Positions 38,391 to 47,967 are shown, counted from the first letter of the stretch. The stretch is 64,000 bases of DNA from an uncultured Desulfobacter sp. (GCF_963666145.1 NZ_OY762614.1:5880501-5944500), one strand, 5' to 3'. Notes: a model not told the origin generated them from the letters alone. Made by a program: numbers and translations.

Positions 38391-38978
38391 CTATTCAAAA
38401 GAAATTTGATATATTTCTGATACGGTCTGTCCAAAAAGAGTTAATATTTTTCTCCGTATGTCATTTAACCCACTGATAAGACAGTGTACTTCGCCCTCTT
38501 TATGAAAAATATTCACACAGTCTATACCTTCCATTTGTTGAAAAATCCAGCGAAGAGTGGGGTTTTGAACGGGTTTCCCAATCTGATTGGGCAGTGTTGT
38601 TTCAAGGCGCTTCAATTCATTCCGCATGCGACGCTGGGCAATGGAGTAAATTAGTAATGATAAGGTCATCACCATCAACATTCCTTCGACACGAGATGGC
38701 TTTTTGACAAACAGCGACGATGCAAAAAATAAAGGGTCTTTGATAAATCGGAAGCCATTCTCGACCTTAGACTGGCCTTTATATCCCCAAAATACATCTT
38801 CGTCGCTCAACTGGAATCTTGGAATTGAGGTCCCAAGAACAAAACAGGATTTCTGATCGCGGTCTTGATCGACTTTTTCTTGATTGACCTTTAAGTCCAC
38901 ATTGATTTGCAATTTAATTGATTTGATCGGGGTATCCGGCGTTGGTCTACCTTTGACGGCATATTTGATGTGCTGTTT
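38391..38978 (-). pseudogene. IS1634-family transposase, C-terminal fragment
   Basis: About 195 residues beginning at KQHIKYAVKGRPTPDTP. It holds the last part of the catalytic domain with YKGQSKVENGFRFIKDP (the conserved Glu helix) and MLMVMTLSLLIYSIAQRR. The first codons of the open frame belong to the IS66 end. It joins in sense to the fragment at 41576-42640 once the IS66 and one target copy are removed. Confidence 0.85.
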
Positions 38979-39128
38979 GTGTCCTTTCGGCAAGCCTGTG
39001 TAAATCAAAAAAAATTAACATAACATTCAAAACCGGCCCGATCCAAAAAACGGTGTGTAAGGCGATGAGGGATAGTTTTTACTGCAAAAATGTGTCTCAA
39101 AACATGCGGGATTGGCTAAAAGGTCGTT

Positions 39129-40691
39129 TTAGAGATTATCAGCTGTTTCCTCTGATTTTTTAGCGATTGTGTTTTCGAATGACCACGGCAACCAGTCCGC
39201 AGGGTTTTGGAAAATCTCGGAAGAGTGCTTCTGCAGTGCGGTCAGGTATTCAAAAGGATTTATATTTTGCAGGTTGCACGTATGTATCAGGCTCATGAAC
39301 AGGTCGCCAATATATGCACCGTGTTCGGTTTTATAAAATAATGAATTTTTTCGGTGCAGAATCGACTTTTTCAGCAATTGTTCGCAAAGATTATTATCCA
39401 GCGGTGCTCCAGGGACCTCCAAGAAACGGGTCAATTCCGGCCAGTGGTTCAACATATATGATATGGCCTTGCCCAGACTGGAGTTGGGTTCTACTTCTTT
39501 GTTTTCAAACTTGTCTTCAAGCCATACCTTAAGCGTCCGCATCAGTGGACCGCTGTGGGCTTGATGATATTGAAGGCGTTGAGCATCGTCCAGGCCTTGT
39601 TCCTTTACCTTATGATCGTGCTCATAAATTTTAGCCACTGTATTAATTACATGGTCACACGCCTCAGGAAAATCGTCCATGACGTCGACAAAGTTACGGC
39701 GTCCATGCACGAGACAATTGCATAATATCGATTCAAAACCTTTTGGCAGATTCCTGGACAGAGCATCACACATCTGTATTGGCCGATCTTTCCTGGAGCC
39801 CCGTTCTTGCAGAACCCTGGATAAATTTTCTCCAGCATGATTATTGCCGGTAAAAAACAGGGCAATCTTTCCTACGTCACATTCTGACAGGATTCCGGAA
39901 GTGAACATCCCTTTTCGTTTGGCTGCCTTATCGGTTTCTTTCATCAAGGATAAAATTTTCATTGTCGTATCGTCATTATACAACACCTTGCCTTGTGCAG
40001 CCTGACGGATTAGCTCTGTATATACCGGATGGATCTTGTCTGCTACGTTTTCTATGATTTCCCATTGGGTCGATGGGGGCAGCGGCATCCCCAGGCTGGC
40101 TTGAAGTTTGCCCAAGCGGTACAAAGGGACTCCGCTGCCATATTTTAAAAGGGCCAGCATGGCACCGGATTTGGCATCATATTTTTCTTTACCCACATTG
40201 TCGGGCGCCTGGGCAGTAAAAATCTGCCCACAAAGGTTGCACCGCAACTTCTGCAGTTCATATACTGTCGCCTGGAAGGGAGCACCGCCGGTTATCCGGA
40301 CGATCTTGGCAGGTGGTTTTTCACCATACAATTTACCTTTTTCACAGGCAGGGCAATCATTACCTGACTTAAGGCTTTGATGACAGATCTTAATCTTCTT
40401 GGCGCCTTTATAGGCGTTTGCACCATTTTTGCCGTGACCTTTTTTCTTCTTTTTTCGTTTTGGTCGGTTCTGCGGATTCGACTTTTTCTTCTTTTCGGTC
40501 TTATCGCCGAATACCATTTTTAATAACCGTTTAATGGACGCTGCTTTTTCATTGGACAACGTATTCAAATAGGCAACGGTTTCAACCAATGCTTTGATCA
40601 ACTCATAGTCGCCGTCCTGCAGTTCATTTGATCTTACCCGCTCAAGGAGCGCGTCAAGCTCGTCCTGCTTTATGTCCATCGTTCTTGACAT
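39129..40691 (-). CDS. tnpC: IS66 transposase (TnpC)
   Basis: 520 residues, full length. An N-terminal helical region is followed by the zinc-ribbon part (CPACEKGK, LRCNLCGQIF) and the DDE domain with YNDDTTMKIL, the CDALSRN and NCLVHGRR segment, and PGAPLDNNLCEQLLKKSILHRKNS (the Glu helix). The C-terminal tail LQNINPFEYLTALQ is typical of the family. It catalyses IS66 transposition together with TnpB. Confidence 0.95.
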   Translation of the reverse strand: MSRTMDIKQDELDALLERVRSNELQDGDYELIKALVETVAYLNTLSNEKAASIKRLLKMVFGDKTEKKKKSNPQNRPKRKKKKKGHGKNGANAYKGAKKIKICHQSLKSGNDCPACEKGKLYGEKPPAKIVRITGGAPFQATVYELQKLRCNLCGQIFTAQAPDNVGKEKYDAKSGAMLALLKYGSGVPLYRLGKLQASLGMPLPPSTQWEIIENVADKIHPVYTELIRQAAQGKVLYNDDTTMKILSLMKETDKAAKRKGMFTSGILSECDVGKIALFFTGNNHAGENLSRVLQERGSRKDRPIQMCDALSRNLPKGFESILCNCLVHGRRNFVDVMDDFPEACDHVINTVAKIYEHDHKVKEQGLDDAQRLQYHQAHSGPLMRTLKVWLEDKFENKEVEPNSSLGKAISYMLNHWPELTRFLEVPGAPLDNNLCEQLLKKSILHRKNSLFYKTEHGAYIGDLFMSLIHTCNLQNINPFEYLTALQKHSSEIFQNPADWLPWSFENTIAKKSEETADNL

Positions 40692-40723
40692 GAAAATGTG
40701 CTATCACATTTAAGCTCTAATGT

Positions 40724-41071
40724 CTAGATTTTTTTCCACAAAAATACATTATTTTTTTGAGGATTTCCGTTCCATATCAACATCTGTAATTCATGTGCAG
40801 CCAATGGGTGAATTTCATCACCTCCCTTTTTAGGCCACCATTTAAAACGCCCCTTACTCAATCTTTTTTGACAAAGCCAGAAGCCCTGGCCATCATATAT
40901 TAATATCTTCAGGGCAGTGCCTGGTTTGTTTCTGAAAACAAAGACATATCCGGAAAAAGGATTTTGTTTTAACACCTTACGACAAACAGCTGCCAGGCCG
41001 TCGATCCCCTTTCGAAAATCAGCAGGCGTTACTGCCAGCATTATCCGCATTTGCGGTGTGATTTGGATCAT
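40724..41071 (-). CDS. tnpB: IS66 accessory protein TnpB
   Basis: 115 residues with the family signature MLAVTPADFRKGIDGLAAVCR, FRNKPGTALKILIYDGQGFWLCQKRLSKG. Needed for IS66 transposition; biochemical role unknown. Its start overlaps the end of tnpA by 4 bp. Confidence 0.95.
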   Translation of the reverse strand: MIQITPQMRIMLAVTPADFRKGIDGLAAVCRKVLKQNPFSGYVFVFRNKPGTALKILIYDGQGFWLCQKRLSKGRFKWWPKKGGDEIHPLAAHELQMLIWNGNPQKNNVFLWKKI

Positions 41072-41508
41072 GGGACACCCGCCAGTAAATATTTACCAAG
41101 GCTGATCACTGCCGGGTCTGCACGACCTTTAAAACACATACGCATTTTAAAACCGGCCGGGTTCTCCATTTCTATTACACAGTTGGTATCTTCCGGCGCT
41201 GGAGTGATCTCTATAAACAGGGGGGATTCATCGCCTACTTCAGGAGAATCGACTGCGGTACAATGAGTGGCATCAAAAATCTTTTCTTTTAATGCAGTAT
41301 GATTGAGCCGTAAACTGTGGGCAATCTTATTTATGCTCATCCCTTGAGAATGGTAAAGGTCCGTTGCTGCCTGCCATAAATTATCCGGTATCCTGGACCT
41401 TCCGGTTCTGTTATTTCGCCAGTTTGCAAAAAGCTGCTGGACTTTTTCTAATGAGATTGATTGTTCTGCGGTCAATAATTGTTTGTTCATCGGTCCCTCC
41501 ATTAGCAA
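41068..41508 (-). CDS. tnpA: IS66 accessory protein TnpA
   Basis: 146 residues. The central part IPDNLWQAATDLYHSQGMSINKIAHSLRLNHTALKEKI is a helix-turn-helix typical of IS66 TnpA. The C-terminus with GRADPAVISLGKYLLAG is less conserved. It is the first gene of the IS66 operon. Confidence 0.88.
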   Translation of the reverse strand: MLMEGPMNKQLLTAEQSISLEKVQQLFANWRNNRTGRSRIPDNLWQAATDLYHSQGMSINKIAHSLRLNHTALKEKIFDATHCTAVDSPEVGDESPLFIEITPAPEDTNCVIEMENPAGFKMRMCFKGRADPAVISLGKYLLAGVP

Positions 41509-41575
41509 CGTTCAAGTTGGAACCGATAATATCACCCGGGACTGGGTCTTTCACGCTGGCTTACCGAAAGGACAC

Positions 41576-42640
41576 TGCTGTTTAAACTCAATAGTGTCAA
41601 CCAGATGATACTTCCATTTATCACTGAGTTCTTGGAGGGCCGTCATTGCTTCGGCTTCCGAGTCAAATCGTTGGGCCTGAAGATGGAAGAGTTGCTTTTC
41701 CGCACGTTCCTTCTCTTTTGAAATAGTTCTTTCAACGCTCTTGACCGCGCGCTCCAGAGCCCCTTTGGATCGAATGATCAACCAACGTTGATCAATTCCA
41801 TAATGCCCTAACTCCAACGTCTGGTACTGATAATCATCGTTAATCTCCGCCCACAGGTCCCATTTTAGGGCCTGTTCGATGACGGTCTTCACAATGAAAA
41901 GGGTTCCCGGGATGCGGGTGATAAACGGGATATCTTTCAAGTTGGAAGCATTGGATTCGGTATATCCTTTCGAATCCATAATCAGGTAACGAGGGGTATC
42001 GCTTGCTTTGAACTGACGAACGAGTTCACTGCTGCGTTCTTTGAAAACGGTATTATCCGAAGCATTCCCGTCCCAGCACTTACACAAAATGGGAATACCA
42101 CCATCCTGGGATACCATCAGCTCCAGCACAGCCTGTTTCAAATCAGGACGGTGGTCTTTGGAGTAACCATGAGTTATTTTGATGGCATGTTCATCCGAAT
42201 CAGGAAGATACTCCCCGGTCAATGAAAAAGATGAAGTATCCAGATGGTTGAAAAGTAAATGGATACTTTCCGACCGACAGGTAGATGAGGCGATTTCGGT
42301 GAAAAGCAGTTCAGAGCTGTAGTCGACCGCATCATCAAGACTGCGCCCGAGCTTGTAGTGATTGAAGTCCGAGGCTTGCACCCCGGGACGGAACAAAACA
42401 TCCAGCGGCTTGTTTTCGAAAAATTGAGGCGTCAGCGACAGCGGCCGATTGGAAAAACCCAGCCCATTGAGAACCATGCCGGCAATAGCTTCTCCGGCAC
42501 TGATATTTTCCTTCTCATCTTTTGGTATGCGAGAGTCAATCATTTCGATGATTTTCAAATCCTTGATAACGCCAGCAACAATACCCAAGTGGTCAATACG
42601 TTCTACTTTAACAGTTTCCAATGTTTGGTGTTTGGCCCTC
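41576..42640 (-). pseudogene. IS1634-family transposase, N-terminal fragment
   Basis: About 355 residues carrying the DUF4277-like N-terminus (GIVAGVIKDLKIIEMID...GMVLNGLGFSNRPLSL), the first Asp region (LDTSSFSLTGEY) and the second (LIMDSKGYTES). It stops where IS66 entered. The present ATG and first six codons come from the ISAs1 end, so the native start (beyond 43891) is cut off. Not functional as it stands. Confidence 0.85.
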
Positions 42641-43891
42641 CAGGGCAAACGCATTAAAATTTCTGATTGAAGAGAGGTTTGCAGAATTGAACATTCCTGA
42701 TATGTAAGAATCTTTTTACAACCTCATTTCAAGGAACTCAGTCATGACCTCCTCAAATATTACGCTGATCTCAGAGTTCTCAAAGATAAATGACCCTCGA
42801 TTGGATAGGCAGAAGTTGCATAATCTAATCGATATATTCGCAATTACAGTCTGCGCTGTGATTTGCGGTGCAAGTACATGGAACGAAATTGAACAATATG
42901 GCCAGTCCAAATATGATTGGTTAAAAACGTTTTTGGCGTTGCCCAATGGAATTCCATCGCATGATACAATCAGAAGGATTTTTATAATCATTGATCCGGA
43001 AGAATTTCGGACAGCTTTCATTGATTGGGTTGCCTCTATACGTCCGCTACTGCCGGAAACTGTTATCGCCGTAGATGGTAAAACATTAAGACGATCACAT
43101 GACAAAACGAATGGTAAATCCGCAATTCATGTGGTAAGTGCCTGGGCATCAGATGCAAACCTGGTACTGGGGCAGATAAAAACGGATGAAAAATCAAATG
43201 AAATCACAGCAATTCCGGATTTACTTGATCTGCTGGATATTTCAGGGACTACTGTCACCATAGATGCCATGGGATGCCAGAAAAAAATTGCCGAAAAAGT
43301 AATCGATAAGGGTGCGGATTATGCTTTGGCTCTGAAGAAAAACCACGGAGATCTATACGACGACGTCGAACTCTTCTTTCATAGCGTCAAAAAAGCTAAA
43401 CCTAAGGAAATCCCGAGAAGTTATTTTGACAGCGTTGAAGGTGACCATGGTCGCGTTGAAATAAGGCGTCATTGGGTTATCTCAGATATTGACTGGATAG
43501 AGGACAAACCACTTTGGAAGGGACTTCAAAGTATCGGAATGGTTGAAAGAGAACGTCACATAAAAGATAACATCTCATGTGAGACCAGCTATTATCTGCT
43601 CAGCCAAAATTTGGATGCAGAAGAGTTTGCAAAAAGAGTTCGAGCTCACTGGGGAATCGAAAATAAATTGCATTGGGTGCTTGATGTTTCGTTCAGAGAA
43701 GATGAGTGTAGAAAACGAGTCGGTAATGCCGCTGAAAATTTTGCAATAGTGCGCCATATTGCTACGAACTTACTTAAGCAGGAAAACAGTATGAAAAAGA
43801 GCATGAATGTCAAACGCCTGCAAGCAGGATGGGACAATTCTTATCTCATGAAAGTGCTTGGAGTCAATACTATTTAAATGCGTTTGCCCTG
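42641..43891 (+). mobile_element. Complete ISAs1-family insertion sequence
   Basis: 1,251 bp with inverted ends CAGGGCAAACGCATT. Flanked by a perfect 10-bp direct repeat TTTGGCCCTC (42631-42640 and 43892-43901). Contains one intact transposase gene. Inserted in the 5' part of the IS1634-like transposase. Confidence 0.93.
42744..43877 (+). CDS. ISAs1-family transposase
   Basis: 377 residues, full length (H-repeat/DUF4338-related type). The N-terminal part has FSKINDPRLDRQKLHNLIDIFAI. The DDE core has AVDGKTLRRS (first Asp), VTIDAMGCQKKIAEK (second Asp) and RAHWGIENKLHWVLDV (Glu). All three acids are present, so it should be active. Confidence 0.95.
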   Translation: MTSSNITLISEFSKINDPRLDRQKLHNLIDIFAITVCAVICGASTWNEIEQYGQSKYDWLKTFLALPNGIPSHDTIRRIFIIIDPEEFRTAFIDWVASIRPLLPETVIAVDGKTLRRSHDKTNGKSAIHVVSAWASDANLVLGQIKTDEKSNEITAIPDLLDLLDISGTTVTIDAMGCQKKIAEKVIDKGADYALALKKNHGDLYDDVELFFHSVKKAKPKEIPRSYFDSVEGDHGRVEIRRHWVISDIDWIEDKPLWKGLQSIGMVERERHIKDNISCETSYYLLSQNLDAEEFAKRVRAHWGIENKLHWVLDVSFREDECRKRVGNAAENFAIVRHIATNLLKQENSMKKSMNVKRLQAGWDNSYLMKVLGVNTI

Positions 43892-44032
43892 TTTGGCCCT
43901 CTGCTTGTGTTGATTATGATGGTGCAAAGAGGGTATATTCAAATTTTTTAAAATTCAACTGCTCAATGTCGATTTTAACGCCGGCATTTAAATTTTTGTT
44001 GGCTTCTTTTGGGTTTTGAAATACAATACTAA

Positions 44033-44068
44033 TTGATAATTATTATTATTAAGTAAATATTATCATTG
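44033..44068. promoter_or_regulatory. Fur/PerR-like box upstream of katG
   Basis: TTGATAATTATTATTATTAA (44033-44052) followed by AATATTATCATT resembles the palindromic AT-rich boxes bound by Fur/PerR (GATAAT repeats). It lies about 80 bp before the katG start, and a PerR-like gene is 6 kb upstream. Regulation by that protein is an inference. Confidence 0.45.
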
Positions 44069-44128
44069 TATGAAGTTCCATGAAGCGTTTATCCTTAGAT
44101 AACATACTTTATTTAAAGGAGATAAATT

Positions 44129-44602
44129 ATGAATCAAACAGAGAAATGCCCGGTTACAGGTAAAATTGCAGGAACGTCGAATAAAAAAGGAAGATCCAAT
44201 CGTGATTGGTGGCCCAATCAATTGAATTTGAAAATTCTTCACCAGCACGACAGAAAAAGCAATCCCATGGGAGATTCGTTTGACTACAAACAAGCATTTA
44301 AAACATTGGATCTTTCCGCTGTAAAAAAGGATCTATTTGCTTTAATGCGCGATTCCCAGGATTGGTGGCCAGCGGATTACGGTCACTACGGCCCGTTGTT
44401 CATCCGGATGGCCTGGCACAGTGCCGGAACCTATCGCACCATGGACGGCCGGGGCGGAGCTGGAAGCGGTACCCAGCGATTTGCGCCGTTGAACTCCTGG
44501 CCGGATAACGTAAATCTCGATAAAGCCAGAAGGTTGTTGTGGCCGATTAAAAAGAAATACGGGAACAAAATTTCCTGGGCCGATCTCATGGTGCTGGCCG
44601 GG
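44129..44602 (+). pseudogene. katG: Catalase-peroxidase katG, 5' part (interrupted)
   Basis: Encodes the first 158 residues of a bifunctional catalase-peroxidase with a good ribosome site (AAGGAG). The distal haem pocket RMAWHSAGTYR (Arg, Trp, His) is intact. Reading stops at a TGA provided by the transposon immediately after WADLMVLAG. Removing the element and one 6-bp target copy restores VLAGTCAIESMG in frame with the 3' part at 48914. No haem-binding proximal His is present in this piece, so alone it cannot be an enzyme. Confidence 0.95.
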
Positions 44603-44742
44603 TGACCAGCTTTAAAAAGTGTAACGCTTATCCCCGATATTCATAACGAAATAATGTAACGGCCAGATACCCCGCCGCCATACCCCGCCAAGAAAATCAT
44701 AAAATCATACCCCGCATGCCTATCCCGCCGATAGACCCCGCC
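44603..44742. repeat. Left end of transposon: inverted repeat and ACCCCGCC iterons
   Basis: The terminal repeat (44603-44627) includes GTGTAACG; a second TGTAACGG follows at about 44655. Then come five short copies of a (T/G)ACCCCGCC-like word at 44667, 44680, 44707, 44721 and 44733, some imperfect. Repeated sites within the first 150 bp are typical of transposase-binding ends in Tn7/Mu-like elements. No gene lies before 44800. Confidence 0.6.
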
Positions 44743-44799
44743 GTTGATTCATTCAAAATTTGCTACATATAATCTCCCTGATTCGAATCTTGGAGAAAA

Positions 44800-45150
44800 A
44801 TGATGGCAAAGAATTCTCGTGGAAAACGCCCTTGTTCTATTTGCCGAAAATGGTTTGCTCCTGATGTAAGACAAAAAGGCAGGCAGAGAACATGTAGCCC
44901 GGTTTGCCAAAATGAGCTTCATCGAAGGCAATGTGAAAACTGGAACAGGAAAAATAAAGCTGTCTCCAAAAATAATTATCTGGCAAAAAAGCTTGAAGAG
45001 GCAGAGAACCTTCAAACATCCGGAAAATTGCCTGTTCTACCATTGGAAGTTATTGAAATAGAATACGGTATCAAGCCGGCAATTATCGCCCAATACCTGG
45101 TCACCCAGGTTATCAGCCGCACCAAAGAAAAAATTCGAGAATTCCCATAA
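44800..45150 (+). CDS. Small zinc-finger protein of the transposon
   Basis: 116 residues with GGAG before the start. The N-terminal part has CSICRKWF and CSPVCQNELHRRQCENWNRKNK: two Cys pairs followed by basic residues, like an FCS/MYM-type or HNH-associated zinc ribbon. It probably binds DNA or RNA. The C-terminal half has a Lys/Glu helix, then VIEIEYGIKPAIIAQYLVTQ. It stands 243 bp ahead of the four-gene operon and could be a regulator or target-site factor. The interval 45151-45393 contains short repeats (CTAATCGxATxTTGATTxxAAGAGACAT, twice). Confidence 0.65.
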   Translation: MMAKNSRGKRPCSICRKWFAPDVRQKGRQRTCSPVCQNELHRRQCENWNRKNKAVSKNNYLAKKLEEAENLQTSGKLPVLPLEVIEIEYGIKPAIIAQYLVTQVISRTKEKIREFP

Positions 45151-45393
45151 ACGCCTCTGACTAATCGAATATTGATTTCAAGAGACATGATTGGAGTAAC
45201 TTCTTGTAATATTAGGATATATGAACATACTAATCGGATTTTGATTCTAAGAGACATCATGTGCGTAAGTTATTGATAATATATATGGATACAAACAGAG
45301 TAATCAGCATCCCAGTTCAAGAGGCAACTGACAACCGACCCTGGCCGGTGATATAAAAAGGCATCTGAAATTCTAAAAATAAGGAGATGTCTC

Positions 45394-45750
45394 ATGGCGC
45401 ACAGGTTTTCATCACGGGAATTATTTGAACTGAGGAACAATATCCCTGTGGATATGCTGATCAGGGATCATTTACAGATTCCATCTAAAATCAGGGATGG
45501 CTATTTCCGTTTTCTATGCCCTCTGTGCAATGAATTTCAAACGGCTGTAAATCCAACCACGAACCTGGCCAGGTGCTTCCGGTGCGAAAAAAACTTTAAC
45601 ACCATCGACCTTGTCATGAAAATCAAGGGATATGGATTCCGGGACAGCGTCCTGTTTTTGAAGCAGATAAATACTGCCCACCAGGTTCCGGCATCAAAGA
45701 TAGCTGCCTTGGTCGCTGCAATCGGCAAACCCATGCCGGGAGGGCAATGA
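45394..45750 (+). CDS. CHC2-type zinc-finger protein (primase-like) of the transposon
   Basis: 118 residues. The zinc-finger FLCPLCNEFQTAVNP...ARCFRCEKNFNTIDLVM (about 35-72) matches the N-terminal domain of DnaG-type primases, with both Cys pairs complete, but no Toprim domain follows. Such a domain binds single-stranded or primed DNA. The ribosome site is good (AAGGAG), and the stop overlaps the next start (ATGA). A role in handling strand-transfer intermediates or target choice is a guess from operon position. Confidence 0.75.
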   Translation: MAHRFSSRELFELRNNIPVDMLIRDHLQIPSKIRDGYFRFLCPLCNEFQTAVNPTTNLARCFRCEKNFNTIDLVMKIKGYGFRDSVLFLKQINTAHQVPASKIAALVAAIGKPMPGGQ

Positions 45751-46310
45751 GTATGAAACGGTTGGCCAAGCTTGAAACCCTGATTGCCCGGAATCAGGAG
45801 TGTTTTTCCAAAATCGGCAAGGCCTTGAAAGAAATTCGTGACAATCGTTTGTATAAGCAGGCTCTGTTTGAATCATTCGAAACATATACCAGGGCGCGAT
45901 GGGATATGGGAAAATCCCATGCTTACCGCCTGATCAAATTTTATGAAGTCATCTATAATCTGTCCCCAATTGGGGACAGATTACCGGCCAACGAATCCCA
46001 GGCACGGCCTCTTACTCAACTGGATTCCATAGAACAGCGCCAACTTTGGAAGGAGATTATAGAAAGCGGCATGGAGTTAACCGCGCGTAACATCAAAAAA
46101 TTTATCGACTCCCGAAAAACGGCATCGGTAACCAAACCGGATCTGACGGATCAAATTTCGAATGAATACATGGCTGTTGTAAAGGCAATGCTTGAACAGG
46201 TCCGTGTGGCACAGCATGATCATTGGCAGCAGACCTCTCGCCCGGCTGCATTGTTGTGGCATCGGGTCATACACGAAAAGATTGTATCAACGGGGGCAGA
46301 TAATGGATGA
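45747..46310 (+). CDS. Helical DNA-binding-like protein of the transposon
   Basis: 187 residues. It has an N-terminal helix LAKLETLIARNQECFSKIGKALKEI, then TRARWDMGKSHAYRLIKFYEV, a helix-turn-helix-like stretch seen in phage and plasmid proteins. A polar region ELTARNIKKFIDSRK follows. It overlaps both neighbours (ATGA at 45747; 8 bp at 46303), so it is produced with the CHC2 protein and transposase. It may recognise the repeated end sites; not identified with a named family. Confidence 0.65.
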   Translation: MSMKRLAKLETLIARNQECFSKIGKALKEIRDNRLYKQALFESFETYTRARWDMGKSHAYRLIKFYEVIYNLSPIGDRLPANESQARPLTQLDSIEQRQLWKEIIESGMELTARNIKKFIDSRKTASVTKPDLTDQISNEYMAVVKAMLEQVRVAQHDHWQQTSRPAALLWHRVIHEKIVSTGADNG

Positions 46311-47967
46311 CCTGAGCATTGACGACCGCTTCCATTTACTGCTGCATAAAAAAATCATGAATAAAATCGGATCTGCCAAGAGAAGATCCAAAAAATATTA
46401 CAAGGACCAGTACAAGAAAACCGGGATTATCCCGGTACCCCTTTTGCTGGTTGAAAAAGGAATTATGGATGGCCGCAAGTGCAGCGGGCGCCCCAAGGTT
46501 ATAGACGAGCAAACAAAAAGGCGGTTTATTGAAATGGTCAAGGCGTCATGCGATCCGTCATCTCAGGGGTTCATTTTTATCACCCGAAGAGCCAGGACCA
46601 TTAAAAATTACCACTGCTGGCTCGAGGAAGAGTTGGGTAAAACAATCAGCCTTCCGGCACTTCGGCGATGCGCCAAAAGGGAGAATCTCAAATTTTATCT
46701 GGAAAAAGAGGACGATCAGGAGCCGTCACCGGCACGTTATAGCTTCAAATCGGTTCCGGTGTTTGCCTTGATCCAGGTTGACGGTTGCAAGTTCCAATAT
46801 TTAAGAATCAGAGATGAACGTGGAAACTGGCAGAAACCGCAGGTGATTGAAATATTTGATACCGGTTCCAGGAAGCTGTTCATCCTGGAATTCTATTTTA
46901 CCGAAAGTAATCTGAACTCTGTGGACCTTTTTACCCGTTTTTTGTTATGCACCCCTTTTCCTTTGAAAACAATCGGCATCAGGCCCGACCAGGCAAAGGG
47001 ATTTTTAAATTTAAAGCGTCCCATTAATGCCATTAACCTTGCGCATTCTACGCCAGGCGGTTTTTATTTGGCGCCGGATTTTTCAAGGGCGCATTCACCA
47101 AAAGATAAGGCGCATCTGGAATCTTCACACCGGAGCCTGCATAATTTTGAAATACGGATTATCAAAGCCTTTGAGGACAGGATTGTGAAAACCGTTACCG
47201 AGTATAACTTCAAACGGGGAAGAAAGGAAAAAGTCACTGTAACCCTACTTGATATCACCCTTGATGAATTGAGAAGCAGCACTGTGCTCCGCCAATACCG
47301 TGACGAACATAATCATACACAACATTATTTTACTGAAGACGGCGTGGTCAGTGCCTGGGTGCCGGCACAGAAGTTTGATGATTTTTTGTCAAACCAGGCA
47401 GACACCCTGAATTTTATCCCGGAGCAGGTTCAAGAATATATGAAATATGGTTACAGAAAAATCAAAGCCACCGTATCCAAGAACAGAACTATCCGCCATG
47501 ACAAACGCGATTTTTATGTGACCAGTGGTGCAGACCGGTTCAGCAAGCATAAAAGTACACCGGTAAAGATATCCAGATACAGGGACAAACTTTTTATCTT
47601 TGAGCCCAGTGAAGACGGAATACTTCTGGGCGAAGCCATTGCAAAAAAGCCGTTTGACAGGCCACCTGCACCAGCGCCTGATCCTGTACCCGATGAACTC
47701 GACACCATTATCGCTCTTTTGGAAAAGCACAATATGGCCGTTGACCGGCCTATTTTAATCGAAGTTTACCATAAGGGCCTTTCCCTATCCCGGGCGGAGC
47801 AAGTACTTCATCATAATCAATCAAGGTACGCAGATTACATGAAAAAAATGGACCAGCCTGAGGAACGTAAAAAACAGGCTTTGTTCAATGCATTTATGCT
47901 TGATTGCCAAAAATCGTTAACTACGAATCGAGTGGCGACTTATGCATCCCTCGGAGATATGACATGA
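46303..47967 (+). CDS. DDE (rve-type) transposase, TnsB/TniA/IstA-like
   Basis: 554 residues from the ATG at 46303; the frame runs further upstream but only inside the previous gene. An N-terminal helical DNA-binding region (KCSGRPKVIDEQTKRRFIEM, then LPALRRCAKREN) precedes the integrase core. Catalytic acids: Asp160 (ALIQVDGCK), Asp229 (GIRPDQAKG) and Glu273 (DKAHLESSHRSLH). After it comes a C-terminal beta-barrel (about 390-445, KRDFYVTSGADRFSKHKSTP) like that of Mu/IS21 transposases. It cuts and joins the transposon ends. The ATPase gene overlaps its stop by 4 bp. Confidence 0.88.
   Translation: MDDLSIDDRFHLLLHKKIMNKIGSAKRRSKKYYKDQYKKTGIIPVPLLLVEKGIMDGRKCSGRPKVIDEQTKRRFIEMVKASCDPSSQGFIFITRRARTIKNYHCWLEEELGKTISLPALRRCAKRENLKFYLEKEDDQEPSPARYSFKSVPVFALIQVDGCKFQYLRIRDERGNWQKPQVIEIFDTGSRKLFILEFYFTESNLNSVDLFTRFLLCTPFPLKTIGIRPDQAKGFLNLKRPINAINLAHSTPGGFYLAPDFSRAHSPKDKAHLESSHRSLHNFEIRIIKAFEDRIVKTVTEYNFKRGRKEKVTVTLLDITLDELRSSTVLRQYRDEHNHTQHYFTEDGVVSAWVPAQKFDDFLSNQADTLNFIPEQVQEYMKYGYRKIKATVSKNRTIRHDKRDFYVTSGADRFSKHKSTPVKISRYRDKLFIFEPSEDGILLGEAIAKKPFDRPPAPAPDPVPDELDTIIALLEKHNMAVDRPILIEVYHKGLSLSRAEQVLHHNQSRYADYMKKMDQPEERKKQALFNAFMLDCQKSLTTNRVATYASLGDMT

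Larger units (their letters stand above)
38979..41575 (-). mobile_element. Complete IS66-family insertion sequence
   Basis: 2,597 bp with inverted ends GTGTCCTTTCGG(C/T)AAGCC (17 of 18 identical). The 8-bp direct target duplication is TGCTGTTT, at 38971-38978 and 41576-41583. It carries tnpA, tnpB and tnpC in the usual order. It interrupts the IS1634-like transposase and looks intact and recent. Confidence 0.93.
38374..43973. mobile_element. IS1634-like element, split twice by other insertion sequences
   Basis: Imperfect inverted repeats ATCGACATTGGGCAG (38374 on) and its partner CTGCTCAATGTCGAT (ending 43973) mark the ends; TTTA flanks both sides as a probable short target duplication. The transposase inside is broken by a complete IS66 and a complete ISAs1 element, so the three insertions are nested with this one oldest. 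Confidence 0.72.

Noticed and set aside
41551..41583. GTCCTTTCG/CGAAAGGAC next to the IS66 ends taken at first as a palindromic target
   Set aside because: These bases are the outer part of the IS66 inverted repeats. The true target duplication is the direct 8-bp TGCTGTTT outside them, and removing it rejoins the IS1634 transposase sensibly.
42641..42657. ATG of the 367-codon IS1634-like frame as a genuine start
   Set aside because: That ATG and the next codons are the ISAs1 terminal repeat; the native start is displaced beyond 43891.
46192..46302. Longer transposase start inside the 187-aa gene
   Set aside because: The ATG at 46303 overlaps the previous stop like the other coupled genes in this operon, and the extra codons match the out-of-frame reading of the preceding gene.
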